Shown here piece after piece: positions 1-8,793 of a stretch of DNA of 64,000 nt. The DNA lies in assembly GCF_035194505.1 (NCBI RefSeq), contig NZ_CP136573.1, forward strand, positions 2,343,001-2,407,000, written 5' to 3'. A program made the translations under genes and the position numbers. Under the pieces are notes generated by a model, which was not told the origin of the DNA, made no database searches, and worked only from the letters and a program-made list of their open reading frames with translations. Each line of letters begins with the position of its first letter. Position 1 is the stretch's first letter. Source of the stretch: Erythrobacter sp. (GTDB taxonomy: Bacteria > Pseudomonadota > Alphaproteobacteria > Sphingomonadales > Sphingomonadaceae).

Positions 1-1
1 C

Positions 2-859
2 GACACCAACCGCCATTTCGTGATCTGCGCCAATGTCATCGGCAGCTGCATGGGATCGAGCGGGCCTGCCAGTCTCGCGCCCGACGGCCAGCCTTACGCG
101 ATGCGCTTTCCTGTCATCACCATCCGCGACATGGTGCGCGGGCTGGTGGCTCTGCTTGATGGGTTGGGGATCGAGCGGCTGCACGCCGTGGTCGGCGGGT
201 CGATGGGCGGGATGCAGGCGCTGAGCCTCGCCGCCAACTGGCCGGAGCGCGCCGCGCGCGTGCTGGTGATTGCGTCCACCGCGCGCCACTCGGCCCAGAA
301 CATCGCCTTCCACGAAGTCGGGCGGCAGGCGATCATGGCCGATCCCGCCTGGGCCGAGGGCGATTACTATGCGGCGGACGCCAAACCCGACAACGGCCTC
401 GCCGTGGCGCGCATGGCGGCGCATATCACCTACCTCTCCGAAGCCGGGCTGACCGAGAAGTTCGGCCGCCGCTTGCAGGACCGGGATGCCAAGGGCTTCG
501 GCTTCGACGCCGAGTTCCAGGTGGAGAGCTACCTGCGCTATCAGGGTAGCGGCTTCACCCGTCGGTTTGACGCGAACTCCTACCTCTACATCACCCGCGC
601 GATGGATTACTTCGACATCGCGGAAGAGCACGGCGGCAAGCTCGCCAACGCCTTTGCGGGGACCGAGGCGCGGTTCTGCATCGTCAGCTTCGATACCGAC
701 TGGCTCTATCCCACCGCCGAAAGCCGCCACGTGGTCCACGCGCTGAACGCGGCGGGCGCGAAGGTGAGCTTCGTCGAACTCTCCGCCCCGCACGGGCATG
801 ACAGCTTCCTGCTGGAGCACGACCAGCTTGACCGCGTGGTGAAGGGGTTCGTCGAGTGA
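2..859 (+). CDS. metX: Homoserine O-acetyltransferase, 5' truncated
   Basis: Alpha/beta-hydrolase-fold acyltransferase that activates homoserine for methionine synthesis in the cytoplasm. The reading frame is already open at the left edge, so the true start lies outside the window; 285 C-terminal residues are present, most of a family protein of about 370. The nucleophile elbow GGSMGG (Ser codon 200-202), the acid Asp in FDTDWLYP and the base His in APHGHDSF are all visible, so the catalytic triad is intact. The stop overlaps the GTG start of metW by four bases (GTGA), the usual metX-metW coupling in proteobacteria. Whether the donor is acetyl- or succinyl-CoA cannot be told from this fragment. 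Confidence 0.93.
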   Translation, partial: DTNRHFVICANVIGSCMGSSGPASLAPDGQPYAMRFPVITIRDMVRGLVALLDGLGIERLHAVVGGSMGGMQALSLAANWPERAARVLVIASTARHSAQNIAFHEVGRQAIMADPAWAEGDYYAADAKPDNGLAVARMAAHITYLSEAGLTEKFGRRLQDRDAKGFGFDAEFQVESYLRYQGSGFTRRFDANSYLYITRAMDYFDIAEEHGGKLANAFAGTEARFCIVSFDTDWLYPTAESRHVVHALNAAGAKVSFVELSAPHGHDSFLLEHDQLDRVVKGFVE

Positions 860-1443
860 GCTTGCGTCCTGACCTCGCCGCCATCGCCGCCCATGTCGCA
901 CCGGGGAGCCGGGTGCTCGATATCGGCTGCGGGGACGGCGCGCTGATGGCCGAGCTGGAAAGCGCGAGCGGTTGCGATGCGCGGGGCATGGAGCTGGACG
1001 GCGAGCTGGTCGAACGCTGCGTGTCGCGGGGCCTCAGCGTGGTGCAGGGCGATGCCAATCTCGATCTGGCGAACTACCCCGACAAGGCTTTCGATTACGC
1101 GATCCTCAGCCAGACCTTGCAGACCGCGACCCGGCCCGACCGGATGCTCGACGAGTTGCTGCGGGTGGGGCGGCGCGCGTTTGTCTCGTTCCCCAACTTC
1201 GCCCACTGGCGCACACGGGCGGCGCTTATGTTCGGCGGGCGGATGCCGGTGACCCGCGCTCTGCCGGTAAGCTGGTATGAAACGCAGAACATCCACCACG
1301 TCACAGTCGAGGATTTCCGCGATCTCGCCCGTGCCAAGGGCGCGGTGATCGAGCGGGCGTGGTTCTTCGCCGATGAAACGGAAATCGGCGCGACAGGGGC
1401 TAACTGGCGCGCCGAATTCGCGGTGTTTGAGTTAAGCAGGTGA
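856..1443 (+). CDS. metW: Methionine biosynthesis protein MetW
   Basis: Class I SAM-dependent methyltransferase-fold protein of 195 residues, known as the partner of MetX in proteobacteria. The SAM-binding motif I is seen as VLDIGCGDGALM near residues 19-30, followed by an acidic loop in MELDGE. The GTG start at 856 lies inside the metX stop (GTGA overlap), so the two are expected to be translated together. In the family MetW is needed for MetX activity in several species; its own methyltransferase substrate is not established. No sign of truncation. Confidence 0.92.
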   Translation: MSLRPDLAAIAAHVAPGSRVLDIGCGDGALMAELESASGCDARGMELDGELVERCVSRGLSVVQGDANLDLANYPDKAFDYAILSQTLQTATRPDRMLDELLRVGRRAFVSFPNFAHWRTRAALMFGGRMPVTRALPVSWYETQNIHHVTVEDFRDLARAKGAVIERAWFFADETEIGATGANWRAEFAVFELSR

Positions 1444-1473
1444 AAGAGGGGTCACGCCAGTGACCCCTTCACA

Positions 1474-1863
1474 TCACACCCGGTGCAGCATGCACAGCTT
1501 GTGGCCGTCGAGATCACGCACATAGCCGAGGTTCAGCGTCCCCATCGCGCCGACGCGCGGCCCCGGTGCGTCTTCGATCGAGGTGCCGCCAGCCGCTACG
1601 GCTGCATCGTGGAACGCCTGCACCTGCTCCAGACTGTCGCAGGCAAAGCCGACGGTCGAGCCGTTCGCGGCGTTGGCCGGTTCATCATTGATCGGCTCGC
1701 TGATCGAGAACATCCCGCCATTGTGCATCCAGAAGGCGCGCTTGTGGCCGGTGGCGGCGACGTTGATCATCCCCGGTTTTGCACCGAGCGTAGCAAGCAC
1801 GGCATCGTAAAAGGCTTTGGCGCGGTCGAAATCGCTGGTGCCAAGCATGATGTGACTGAACAT
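1474..1863 (-). CDS. VOC (glyoxalase/bleomycin-resistance fold) family protein
   Basis: 129-residue vicinal-oxygen-chelate protein, starting MFSHIMLGTSDFDRAKAFYD, the classic first beta-alpha unit of this fold, and ending in VRDLDGHKLCMLHRV, the typical last metal-ligand strand. I chose the start at 1863 because a GAGGAG ribosome site sits just upstream; the longer open frame to 1986 has no support. Families of this type include lactoylglutathione lyase-like and dioxygenase-like proteins, and the substrate cannot be assigned here. It is divergent from the gene at 1976 with about 110 bp between them. Confidence 0.85.
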   Translation of the reverse strand: MFSHIMLGTSDFDRAKAFYDAVLATLGAKPGMINVAATGHKRAFWMHNGGMFSISEPINDEPANAANGSTVGFACDSLEQVQAFHDAAVAAGGTSIEDAPGPRVGAMGTLNLGYVRDLDGHKLCMLHRV

Positions 1864-1975
1864 GGAATTCCGTCTCCTCTCGTAAGGTGGGTTGCGGATT
1901 AGGACGGATCGGCGCCTCCGGCAATGTGCTTTTCCGGTAGCGCGAGGTTCATGTGACAGGGCATAGGGTGACCCC

Positions 1976-2371
1976 ATGATGACCATGCTTTTTGCCGCCG
2001 CGCTTGCGCTTCAGGCTGCTCCGCCGGAGCCTGCCGCACCGTCCACGTCCGCCGAGGCTATCTCTCTGGATGATCTGCCGATCGATCAGGCGGCGTCGGC
2101 GCGCTGCGCGATGGCCTTTGCGATCGTCAGCCGCTGGCAGAAGTCGGGCGATGCGCGCGGGACGGCCTATCCCGACATGGAGGCGGTCGGCGGGCGCGAG
2201 TTCTTCGTGCGCACCATGGCGCAGCTGATGGACAGCGCCGGATGGACCCGCGACGGGATTGTCCAGCTGACCTTCCGCGAGGTCGAAGCCACCGACAATC
2301 CCGCAGGCGAGGCACGCATCAAGGCGATGATGCCGGCCTGCCAGATGATGAAATCCGCCGCCGGATTGTAA
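1976..2371 (+). CDS. Small secreted or periplasmic protein, function unknown
   Basis: 131 residues. The N-terminus MMTMLFAAALALQAAPPEP looks like a short signal peptide followed by a Pro/Ala linker. The rest is a compact domain with two cysteines (in SARCAMAF and MPACQMM) that could form a disulfide in the periplasm. A GGGTGA ribosome site precedes the ATG at good spacing. I do not recognise a named family; similar short exported proteins are common in sphingomonads. No functional call is made. Confidence 0.7.
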   Translation: MMTMLFAAALALQAAPPEPAAPSTSAEAISLDDLPIDQAASARCAMAFAIVSRWQKSGDARGTAYPDMEAVGGREFFVRTMAQLMDSAGWTRDGIVQLTFREVEATDNPAGEARIKAMMPACQMMKSAAGL

Positions 2372-2447
2372 ACCGGCCAAATATCCCCGCACCGGCCCCG
2401 CGGACTGCTGGATTTGCCCCGCCAGTTGAGGCATGGGATGGGCCACC

Positions 2448-3116
2448 ATGTGGCAACTCCATCAATTCCCGCTCTGCCCGTTCAGCCGCAAGATCCGGCT
2501 GCTGCTGAGCGAAAAGAACATCCCCTTCGAACTGCTGCGCGAGGACCCGTGGGCGGCCTCGGACATGTTCTTCAACCTCAATCCGGCCGGGCGCACGCCG
2601 GTGATCACCAATCGCGACAAGGGCATCACGCTCGCCGATAGCCGCGCGATTGCGGAGTATTTCGAAGAGACGGTCGAGCGCTCGCCGATGATCAACGGCA
2701 CCGCCACCCAGCGCGCCGAGATTCGCCGGTTGGTGGCACTGTTCGACGAGAACTTCTTCGCCGATGTCACCGCACCCCTGCTGTCCGAGCGGATGCAGAA
2801 GCGCATCCTGCGCCAGCCGCCCGATAGCGGCGCGCTGCGCAATGCGATGAAGCTCGCCCACGGCCACCTCGACTATCTCGACTGGCTGATCGACAACCGC
2901 CCGTGGGTGGCGGGATCGACCATGAGCCTCGCCGATCTGGCCGCGGCGGCGCAGATTTCGGTGGCGGACTATCTCGGTGGGATCGACTGGAGCGGGCACG
3001 AACAGTCGCGCGGCTGGTATGCCGTGTTCAAGAGCCGCCCGAGCTTCCGCCCGCTTCTGACCGAGCGGATGGACATGATCCAGCCGCCTGCGCACTACGC
3101 GCTGGTGGACGGCTGA
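2448..3116 (+). CDS. Glutathione S-transferase family protein
   Basis: Cytosolic GST-fold protein of 222 residues: thioredoxin-like N-terminal domain with LHQFPLCPFSRKIRLLL (CPFS at the usual active-site turn) and the NPAGRTPVI cis-proline segment, then an all-helical C-terminal domain with SLADLAAAAQISVADYLGG, the N-capping box region. An in-frame ATG five codons earlier (2433) is possible, but the GGGATGGG just before 2448 makes the later start more likely. The substrate is unknown. The gene stands between unrelated short genes, so context gives no hint. Confidence 0.85.
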   Translation: MWQLHQFPLCPFSRKIRLLLSEKNIPFELLREDPWAASDMFFNLNPAGRTPVITNRDKGITLADSRAIAEYFEETVERSPMINGTATQRAEIRRLVALFDENFFADVTAPLLSERMQKRILRQPPDSGALRNAMKLAHGHLDYLDWLIDNRPWVAGSTMSLADLAAAAQISVADYLGGIDWSGHEQSRGWYAVFKSRPSFRPLLTERMDMIQPPAHYALVDG

Positions 3117-3135
3117 ATACGCGCCCCGGCTGGCC

Positions 3136-3336
3136 CTAGTCGGGCTTGTTCTGTTTGTTGCTGAGGGTCTGGGCGATCACCATATTGGCGGTCGCGATCG
3201 TCATCAGGCTGAGCGGCACCACCTGAGACAGGTCGATCCCGCCGAATATCCGCGCGCCGATCATCCCGAGCGCGATCAGATACAGCATGATGCTGAAGGT
3301 CCGCAGAAGGATGATTTGTCCGGCCGGATCCAGCAT
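3136..3336 (-). CDS. Small two-helix membrane protein, unknown function
   Basis: 66 residues with two hydrophobic segments (about residues 8-30 and 38-55) and a short polar tail ending SNKQNKPD. An AAGGA-type ribosome site lies upstream of the ATG at 3334-3336 (complement). It lies convergent to the GST gene and divergent from msrB. I do not recognise the family; small inner-membrane proteins of this kind are common in Sphingomonadales. Confidence 0.65.
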   Translation of the reverse strand: MLDPAGQIILLRTFSIMLYLIALGMIGARIFGGIDLSQVVPLSLMTIATANMVIAQTLSNKQNKPD

Positions 3337-3441
3337 TATGATTTCGCTTCCTTCTGCAGCACGCTATCAACCTGTCAGACTTGCGCCGCGCCATCAAGCA
3401 ACCATATGCCGGCCGGGCCGCAGACAAGGAGAGCCGGGGAG

Positions 3442-3852
3442 ATGGCGATGTCCGAAAAGCTGGAACTGAGCGAGGCCGAGTGGCGCGAGCGCCTGACGCC
3501 GATGCAGTATCACATCCTGCGCGAGGCCGGCACCGAGCGTGCTTTCACCGGCGAATACGACAAGTTCTACGACGAGGGCGAATACACTTGCGCTGCCTGC
3601 GGCACCCAGCTGTTCTACTCGACCGCCAAGTACAATTCGGGCTGCGGCTGGCCGGCCTTCACCCGTCCGGCGGACGAAGAGGTGATCGATGAGCACCGCG
3701 ACGTCAGCTACGGCATGATCCGCACCGAAGTGCGCTGCGGCAAGTGCGGCGGGCATCTGGGCCATGTCTTCCCCGATGGCCCGCCCGAGCAGGGGGGCTT
3801 GCGCTACTGCATCAACTCGGCTGCGCTGGTCTTCACGCCCTCGGACGGATAG
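3442..3852 (+). CDS. msrB: Peptide-methionine (R)-S-oxide reductase MsrB
   Basis: 136-residue zinc-containing methionine sulfoxide reductase specific for the R epimer. Two CxxC pairs bind zinc (Cys50/53 in CAAC and Cys99/102 in CGKC), GCGWPAF is the substrate loop, and RYCINS carries the catalytic Cys123. The start at 3442 follows GGAG and matches family length; the longer open frame adds unrelated residues. There is no signal peptide, so it acts in the cytoplasm. The complementary MsrA is encoded separately at 17932-18486. Confidence 0.95.
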   Translation: MAMSEKLELSEAEWRERLTPMQYHILREAGTERAFTGEYDKFYDEGEYTCAACGTQLFYSTAKYNSGCGWPAFTRPADEEVIDEHRDVSYGMIRTEVRCGKCGGHLGHVFPDGPPEQGGLRYCINSAALVFTPSDG

Positions 3853-3974
3853 TCCGTGCCGCAAAGGCGCTGGACGATTGCGTAAGCCCGGTTCACCGAC
3901 GGTTACAACTCGCCTATGCATGGCCGCGCGCGGCGCTATGGGCGCATGATCGAAACGGGTAGAACGATAGGGCC

Positions 3975-6143
3975 ATGTCCAAAAGGGGTGAGCGTTTGCA
4001 GAACAAGGGCGCACGTGGCAGCCGCCGGGCCGCGACCGAGCGCAATGCCGCGCCCGCGCCCCGCAGCAAGCCGGCTGGCGGTGGCAGCGGCGGCGGCGGC
4101 GAGCCTTCGCGCATGAAGCTGTGGGCGCGGCGCATTTTCGTATGGGGCGGCGGCCTTGCGGTGCTGGGCCTCGTTTTCCTCGCCTTTGCCATCGGCTTTG
4201 CGGCAAGCTCGATCCCCACCTACGACGCGCTCAAGGCGACCCAGCCCGGCCAGACCATCGTGGTGCGCGCGCGTGACGGGCGCGAGCTGGTCGAACTTGG
4301 CCCCAGCTTCGGCGACTGGATCGATTACGACGACATTCCGGTCAACATGCGCAACGCCATGGTGGCGGTGGAGGACAAGCGTTTCCATTCGCACCTCGGG
4401 ATTGATCCGATCCGCCTGACGGGCGCGCTGGTCGAAGGGGTGACGGGGTCGCGCGCGCGGCTGGGCGGCACCTCCACCATCACCCAGCAGCTCGCCCGCA
4501 ACCTGTTCCTCAACAACAACCGCTCGCTGGACCGCAAGGCGCGCGAGGCGGTGCTGGCGCTGGCGCTCGAATGGAAGTTCTCCAAGGAGGAGATCCTCGA
4601 GCTTTACTTGAACAAGGTCTATTTCGGCGGCGGCGCCTACGGGATCGATTCCGCCAGCCGCAAATTCTTCAGCCACCCGGCGAACGAATTGTCGGTGGGC
4701 GAGGCGGCGATCATTGCAGGGCTGGTGAAGGCGCCGAGCCGTTATTCCCCCACCGCCGACACCCAGGCCGCGGTTGACCGCGCCAAGGTGGTGCTGCGGC
4801 TGATGCGCGAGCAGGGCTACATCACCCCCGATCAGGCCAGCGTCGATGTCAGCGAGGTGCAGCTCAAGGAGCAGGCCGCGCAGAACTCTGCGCGCTACTT
4901 CACCGACTGGGTGCTGCCGCAGCTCGACATCGTCCTGCCCGAGACCTTCGAGCCGATCGAGGTGTGGACCACGCTCGATATCGGGATGCAGCGCGCGGCG
5001 ACAGCCTCGATCGAGGCCAACACGCCGGGCAATGCGCAGGGCGCGCTGGTCAGCCTTGATCGTGACGGGGCGATCCTCGCGATGGTCGGCGGCACGGACT
5101 ATGTCGAGAGCAACTACAACCGCGCCACCGCCGCAGTGCGCCAGCCGGGCTCGGCGTGGAAGCTGTTCGTCTACCTCGCCGCGCTGGAAGCAGGCTACAC
5201 CCCCGAGGATGTGGTCACCGACGAACCCGTCACCATCGATGGCTGGAGCCCGCGCAATTCGACCGGCAAGAACATCGGCGAGACCGACGTGCGCACCGCC
5301 TTTGCCCTGTCGATCAACACAGTCGCAGCCCAGCTTGGCAACGAAGTCGGCTTCGGCACGGTCGCCTCGATGGCCAAGCGTTTCGGGATCACCTCGAATG
5401 TCGCCACCTTCCCCTCGATGGTGCTCGGCTCTTCGGAAGTGCGGCTGATCGAGATGACGCAGGCCTTCGCCGCGATCTCGGCCAAGGGCACCGGCGTCGA
5501 GCCCTATGGCATCGCCAAGGTCACCACTTCGACCGGCGAGCTGCTCTATCGCCATCAGGACAAGCGCGAGCGCGGGCTGGTGCCCGATTACGTCGTGGCG
5601 GGCATGACCGACCTGCTTCAGGCCGCAGTGCAGACCGGCACGGGCCGCGCCGCGCAGATCGGGCGGCCGGTGGCGGGCAAGACTGGCACCACCTCGTCGA
5701 ACAAGGACGGCTGGTTCATCGGCTTCTCATCTGGCGTCACCACCGGCGTGTGGATGGGGCGCGATGATGCCAAGGCGGTCCCCGGCCTGCAGGGCGGCCG
5801 CGCTCCGGCGCAGGCGTTTGCCGCCTATATGCGCTATGCCGTCAAGGACCGCGCGGTCGAGGAATTCGAGACCACGGTCGAACTGCCCGAATGGCAGCAG
5901 GAGCCGGACGAGGAAGCCATGTACGGCAGCCCTGAGGATTATTACTACATCGACGAGCAGGGCAATCTGGTGGAGCCGGGCCGCCGCGATCCTGCGCAGG
6001 ACGGGGACGGGCCGGAAGGCGCGCGCCCTGCCGCGAGCGAGGATTTCCTCGAACAGGCCACCGGCGGCCAGATCCCGCGTCCGCAGCGCGAACCGCGCCG
6101 GATGCCCCAGCCGCAGGCTACCCGTCCGCCGCCGGACGAATAG
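3975..6143 (+). CDS. mrcA: Class A penicillin-binding protein (PBP1A family)
   Basis: Bifunctional peptidoglycan synthase of 722 residues anchored in the inner membrane. A basic Gly/Ser-rich cytoplasmic tail (1-50) is followed by one membrane helix (about 52-77), the GT51 glycosyltransferase domain with EDKRFHSHLG (catalytic Glu133) and STITQQLARN, then the transpeptidase domain with Ser393-Ala-Trp-Lys396, SIN at 446-448 and KTGTT at 569-573. A Pro/Arg-rich tail follows to the end. All catalytic motifs are present. The gene stands alone and is followed by a strong hairpin terminator shared with the opposite gene. Confidence 0.93.
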   Translation: MSKRGERLQNKGARGSRRAATERNAAPAPRSKPAGGGSGGGGEPSRMKLWARRIFVWGGGLAVLGLVFLAFAIGFAASSIPTYDALKATQPGQTIVVRARDGRELVELGPSFGDWIDYDDIPVNMRNAMVAVEDKRFHSHLGIDPIRLTGALVEGVTGSRARLGGTSTITQQLARNLFLNNNRSLDRKAREAVLALALEWKFSKEEILELYLNKVYFGGGAYGIDSASRKFFSHPANELSVGEAAIIAGLVKAPSRYSPTADTQAAVDRAKVVLRLMREQGYITPDQASVDVSEVQLKEQAAQNSARYFTDWVLPQLDIVLPETFEPIEVWTTLDIGMQRAATASIEANTPGNAQGALVSLDRDGAILAMVGGTDYVESNYNRATAAVRQPGSAWKLFVYLAALEAGYTPEDVVTDEPVTIDGWSPRNSTGKNIGETDVRTAFALSINTVAAQLGNEVGFGTVASMAKRFGITSNVATFPSMVLGSSEVRLIEMTQAFAAISAKGTGVEPYGIAKVTTSTGELLYRHQDKRERGLVPDYVVAGMTDLLQAAVQTGTGRAAQIGRPVAGKTGTTSSNKDGWFIGFSSGVTTGVWMGRDDAKAVPGLQGGRAPAQAFAAYMRYAVKDRAVEEFETTVELPEWQQEPDEEAMYGSPEDYYYIDEQGNLVEPGRRDPAQDGDGPEGARPAASEDFLEQATGGQIPRPQREPRRMPQPQATRPPPDE

Positions 6144-6162
6144 GCATCAGGCTTTCAGGCAC

Positions 6163-6200
6163 AAAAAAGGGCGCCGGGAGATGATCCTGGCGCCCCTTTT
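6163..6200. terminator. Bidirectional intrinsic terminator between the PBP gene and degP
   Basis: An 11-bp stem (6169-6179 with 6185-6195, one G-T wobble) is flanked by six A on the left and TTTT on the right, so it can end transcription of the plus-strand PBP gene and of the minus-strand protease gene. Confidence 0.85.
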
Positions 6201-6219
6201 GCTTGGTGCGGCGTCCGGC

Positions 6220-7758
6220 TTAGCGCAGGCGGACAGGGATGAAGGCGGGCGGCGTGGTGCGGCGCTGGATGCGCAGCAGGATCGCCTCGCGCTTCTCGGC
6301 CACCGCGGCATTGACCTGCGCCAGCAGCGCCTCGACCGTGGGGACGTCCTGATAATTGGCCGACAGGATGATGTCGCCCTTGCGCAGGCCGCGCCGTGCA
6401 GCGTCCGAATTGGGATCGACCGCGCCGATCACCACGCCCTTGGTTTCCAGCGGCACGCCGAGCGAGCGGGCGATGGCCGCGCTCATCGGCAGCACCTGCA
6501 TCCCGAGCTTCTGCTCGATCGTGCCGTCCGAGCTGCCCGGTGCCATCGGCTCTTCCGAATCCGGATCGAAGGTCTGGGTCTGGGCCTGCAGTTCCTGTTC
6601 GGTCGGACGCTTGCCGAGCGTGACATTGAGCGCCATCCGCTTGCCGTCGCGCAGCAGCTCCACCGGCACCTGCGTGCCCGGCGTGAGGTTGGCGACGAGG
6701 AAGGAGACGGTCTGGTCCGAGGTCACGTCCTTGCCGTTGACCTTGGTGATGATGTCGCCCGGCTTGAGGCCGGCGCGCGATGCGGGGCTGTCGTCCTGCA
6801 CCGTCTGCACCAGCTCGCCGCGGTTCTTGGGCAGGCCCAGGGCAGCGGAGAAATCCTCGTTGATCGGCGCAAGGCCCACGCCGAGATAACCGCGCTGGAT
6901 TTCCTGACCCGAACGCAGCTTCTCGACGATCGGCGCGGCGATTTCCGCCGGGATGGCAAAGCCGATGCCGACGCTGCCACCCGAGGGCGAGAAGATCGCG
7001 TTGTTGATGCCGATCACATTGCCGCGCATGTCGAACAGCGGGCCGCCCGAATTGCCGCGGTTGATGCTCGCGTCGGTCTGGAGATAGCGGTCATAGGCGC
7101 CGCCCTGTCCGGTGTTGCGATAGACCGCCGAGATAATCCCGCTGGTCACCGTGCCGCCGAGGCCGAAGGGGTTGCCGATCGCCACCACCCAGTCGCCCAC
7201 GCGCGCCGCGCTCGAATCCCCGAACTTGACGAAGGGGAAGGTGCGGGCCGCGCGGATCTTGAGCACCGCGAGGTCCGAGGCAGCGTCCGCGCCGACCAGA
7301 TCGGCTTCGTATTCGGTGCCGTCGGGCAGGGTGACGGTGATCGATTCCAGCTTGGCGCGGCTGTCGGGCGGGTTGATGACGTGATTATTGGTGACGACAT
7401 AGCCATCAGCCGAGATGATAAAGCCCGAACCCAGCGACTGCGCTTCGCGGGTCTGGGGCTGCGCTTCGCCGCCGCCCTGACGGCGGTTGAACAGCTCGGC
7501 AAAGGGCGTGCCGGCGAAGGGATTGTTCTGCACCTCGACCCGCTGGCGGGTGGCGATGTTGACCACTGCGGGCTGCAGCTGTTCGGTGAGATCGGCGAAG
7601 CTGGCCGGAGCGCCGGCGACCGGCACCACGCGGTCCATCACCGCACCATCATTCTGGGCCACCTGCGCGCCAAGCGGCGTTCCGGTGATCAGCGAGACCG
7701 CCGCGCCGCCCACCAGCAGCGCGCTCGAGAGACCATACACATAGCGCACTTTGTTCAC
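6220..7758 (-). CDS. degP: Do/DegP-family periplasmic serine protease
   Basis: 512-residue trypsin-like protease and chaperone of the periplasm. The N-terminus has a signal/anchor segment (YGLSSALLVGGAAVSLITG). The triad is His126 (VVTNNHV), Asp162 (SDLAVLKI) and Ser237 (NRGNSGGPLFD). Two PDZ domains follow, the first around RGYLGVGLAPI to VPVELLRDGK and the second around MSAAIARSLGVP to the end. It lies 185 bp downstream of hflC on the same strand; the pairing of HflKC with a Do-type protease is common in alphaproteobacteria and fits a joint role in envelope protein quality control. Confidence 0.93.
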   Translation of the reverse strand: MNKVRYVYGLSSALLVGGAAVSLITGTPLGAQVAQNDGAVMDRVVPVAGAPASFADLTEQLQPAVVNIATRQRVEVQNNPFAGTPFAELFNRRQGGGEAQPQTREAQSLGSGFIISADGYVVTNNHVINPPDSRAKLESITVTLPDGTEYEADLVGADAASDLAVLKIRAARTFPFVKFGDSSAARVGDWVVAIGNPFGLGGTVTSGIISAVYRNTGQGGAYDRYLQTDASINRGNSGGPLFDMRGNVIGINNAIFSPSGGSVGIGFAIPAEIAAPIVEKLRSGQEIQRGYLGVGLAPINEDFSAALGLPKNRGELVQTVQDDSPASRAGLKPGDIITKVNGKDVTSDQTVSFLVANLTPGTQVPVELLRDGKRMALNVTLGKRPTEQELQAQTQTFDPDSEEPMAPGSSDGTIEQKLGMQVLPMSAAIARSLGVPLETKGVVIGAVDPNSDAARRGLRKGDIILSANYQDVPTVEALLAQVNAAVAEKREAILLRIQRRTTPPAFIPVRLR

Positions 7759-7943
7759 GTCCTCTTGATCCTTGTTCTCGTGTCAGGAATGCGTGGGAGG
7801 CCCGCCGCGTTCCTTCAAACCCATGTTGGCGCGGCCCGGCAGGTCCCGGATGCGCGTGTGAATTGAGCCTTCCGGCCCTGAACGCCAATTGAACGCCTGC
7901 TCCATTCGGCGGGCTCAGTCAGCCGCTGGTCGAACGACGGCGG

Positions 7944-8789
7944 CTAGCGCTTGCCCCGGAACTGGCGGAAATATTCGCTGTCTTCCGACAAGACCATGGT
8001 GCTCTGCCCCTCGCCCGCCAGGAAGGTCTGGCGATAGGACTGCATGGCACGGTAGAAGTCGTAGAACTCCGGGTCCTTGTTATAGGCATCGGCATAGATA
8101 CGTGCAGCTTCCGCCGAGGCCGAGGCCTGGATGATCTGCGCGTCGCGCTGGCCGGCGGCGCGGATCGTGGCGGCTTCTTCCTGACGGTCGGTTTCCATTC
8201 GGGTGAAGGCGGCGTCGAGCGGGCGGCCTTCAGGCAGGTCGGCCGCCTTGATCCGCACGTCGAGCACCTGCGCGCCGTAATTGCGCGCCTGCACATCGAG
8301 CGTCCGGGTGATGTTGGCCATCGCGGTCCCGCGTTCGGCATTGATCAGCGCCGAGAACGGCCGCCGCCCCAGTTCCTGCCGCACCACCGAGGTGAGGATC
8401 GGCAGCAGCTGCGCTTCGAGCTGGCGTTCATTGCCCGCCCGTTCGACCAGCTTGACCGGATCGATGATGCGATAGCGCGCATAGGCATCGACCTGGAGGC
8501 GCTGCTGATCATTGGAGAGCACCTGCGTGCGCTCCATGTCGAGATCGAGCACGCGGCGGTCGATCATCTGCACCTGCTCCACGAAGGGAATGCGCAGCTG
8601 CAGCCCCGCGCCGGTCTGGCCATAGGGCTGATCGGGACGGAACAGGTTGAAGATGCGGACCGGCTGACCGGTGCGTATCACCACGGCCTGATGGGTTTCG
8701 GGCACGATCACCACGCTCGCAAGCAGCGCCACCACGAGGGCGATGACGGCGATGACGATGGCCTTGTAGTTCTGGAACACGCTGTTCAT
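7944..8789 (-). CDS. hflC: HflC, SPFH-domain modulator of FtsH
   Basis: 281-residue inner-membrane protein with one N-terminal membrane helix (about residues 9-29) followed by a periplasmic SPFH/band-7 domain (VVIRTGQPVRIF onward) and a coiled C-terminal region. In E. coli, HflC and HflK form a large cage around the membrane protease FtsH and modulate its activity. It starts four bases after the hflK stop, so the two are clearly co-transcribed. Length matches the family. Confidence 0.93.
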   Translation of the reverse strand: MNSVFQNYKAIVIAVIALVVALLASVVIVPETHQAVVIRTGQPVRIFNLFRPDQPYGQTGAGLQLRIPFVEQVQMIDRRVLDLDMERTQVLSNDQQRLQVDAYARYRIIDPVKLVERAGNERQLEAQLLPILTSVVRQELGRRPFSALINAERGTAMANITRTLDVQARNYGAQVLDVRIKAADLPEGRPLDAAFTRMETDRQEEAATIRAAGQRDAQIIQASASAEAARIYADAYNKDPEFYDFYRAMQSYRQTFLAGEGQSTMVLSEDSEYFRQFRGKR

Positions 8790-8793
8790 CGCC

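Noticed and set aside
7770..7825. Possible EcfG-type promoter (GGAAC) before degP
   Set aside because: No CGTT element at the 16-17 base spacing.
5764..7866. Plus-strand frame of 700 codons running through the PBP gene end, the terminator and degP
   Set aside because: It crosses a strong terminator and is antisense to an intact protease gene; composition is Arg/His-rich shadow sequence.
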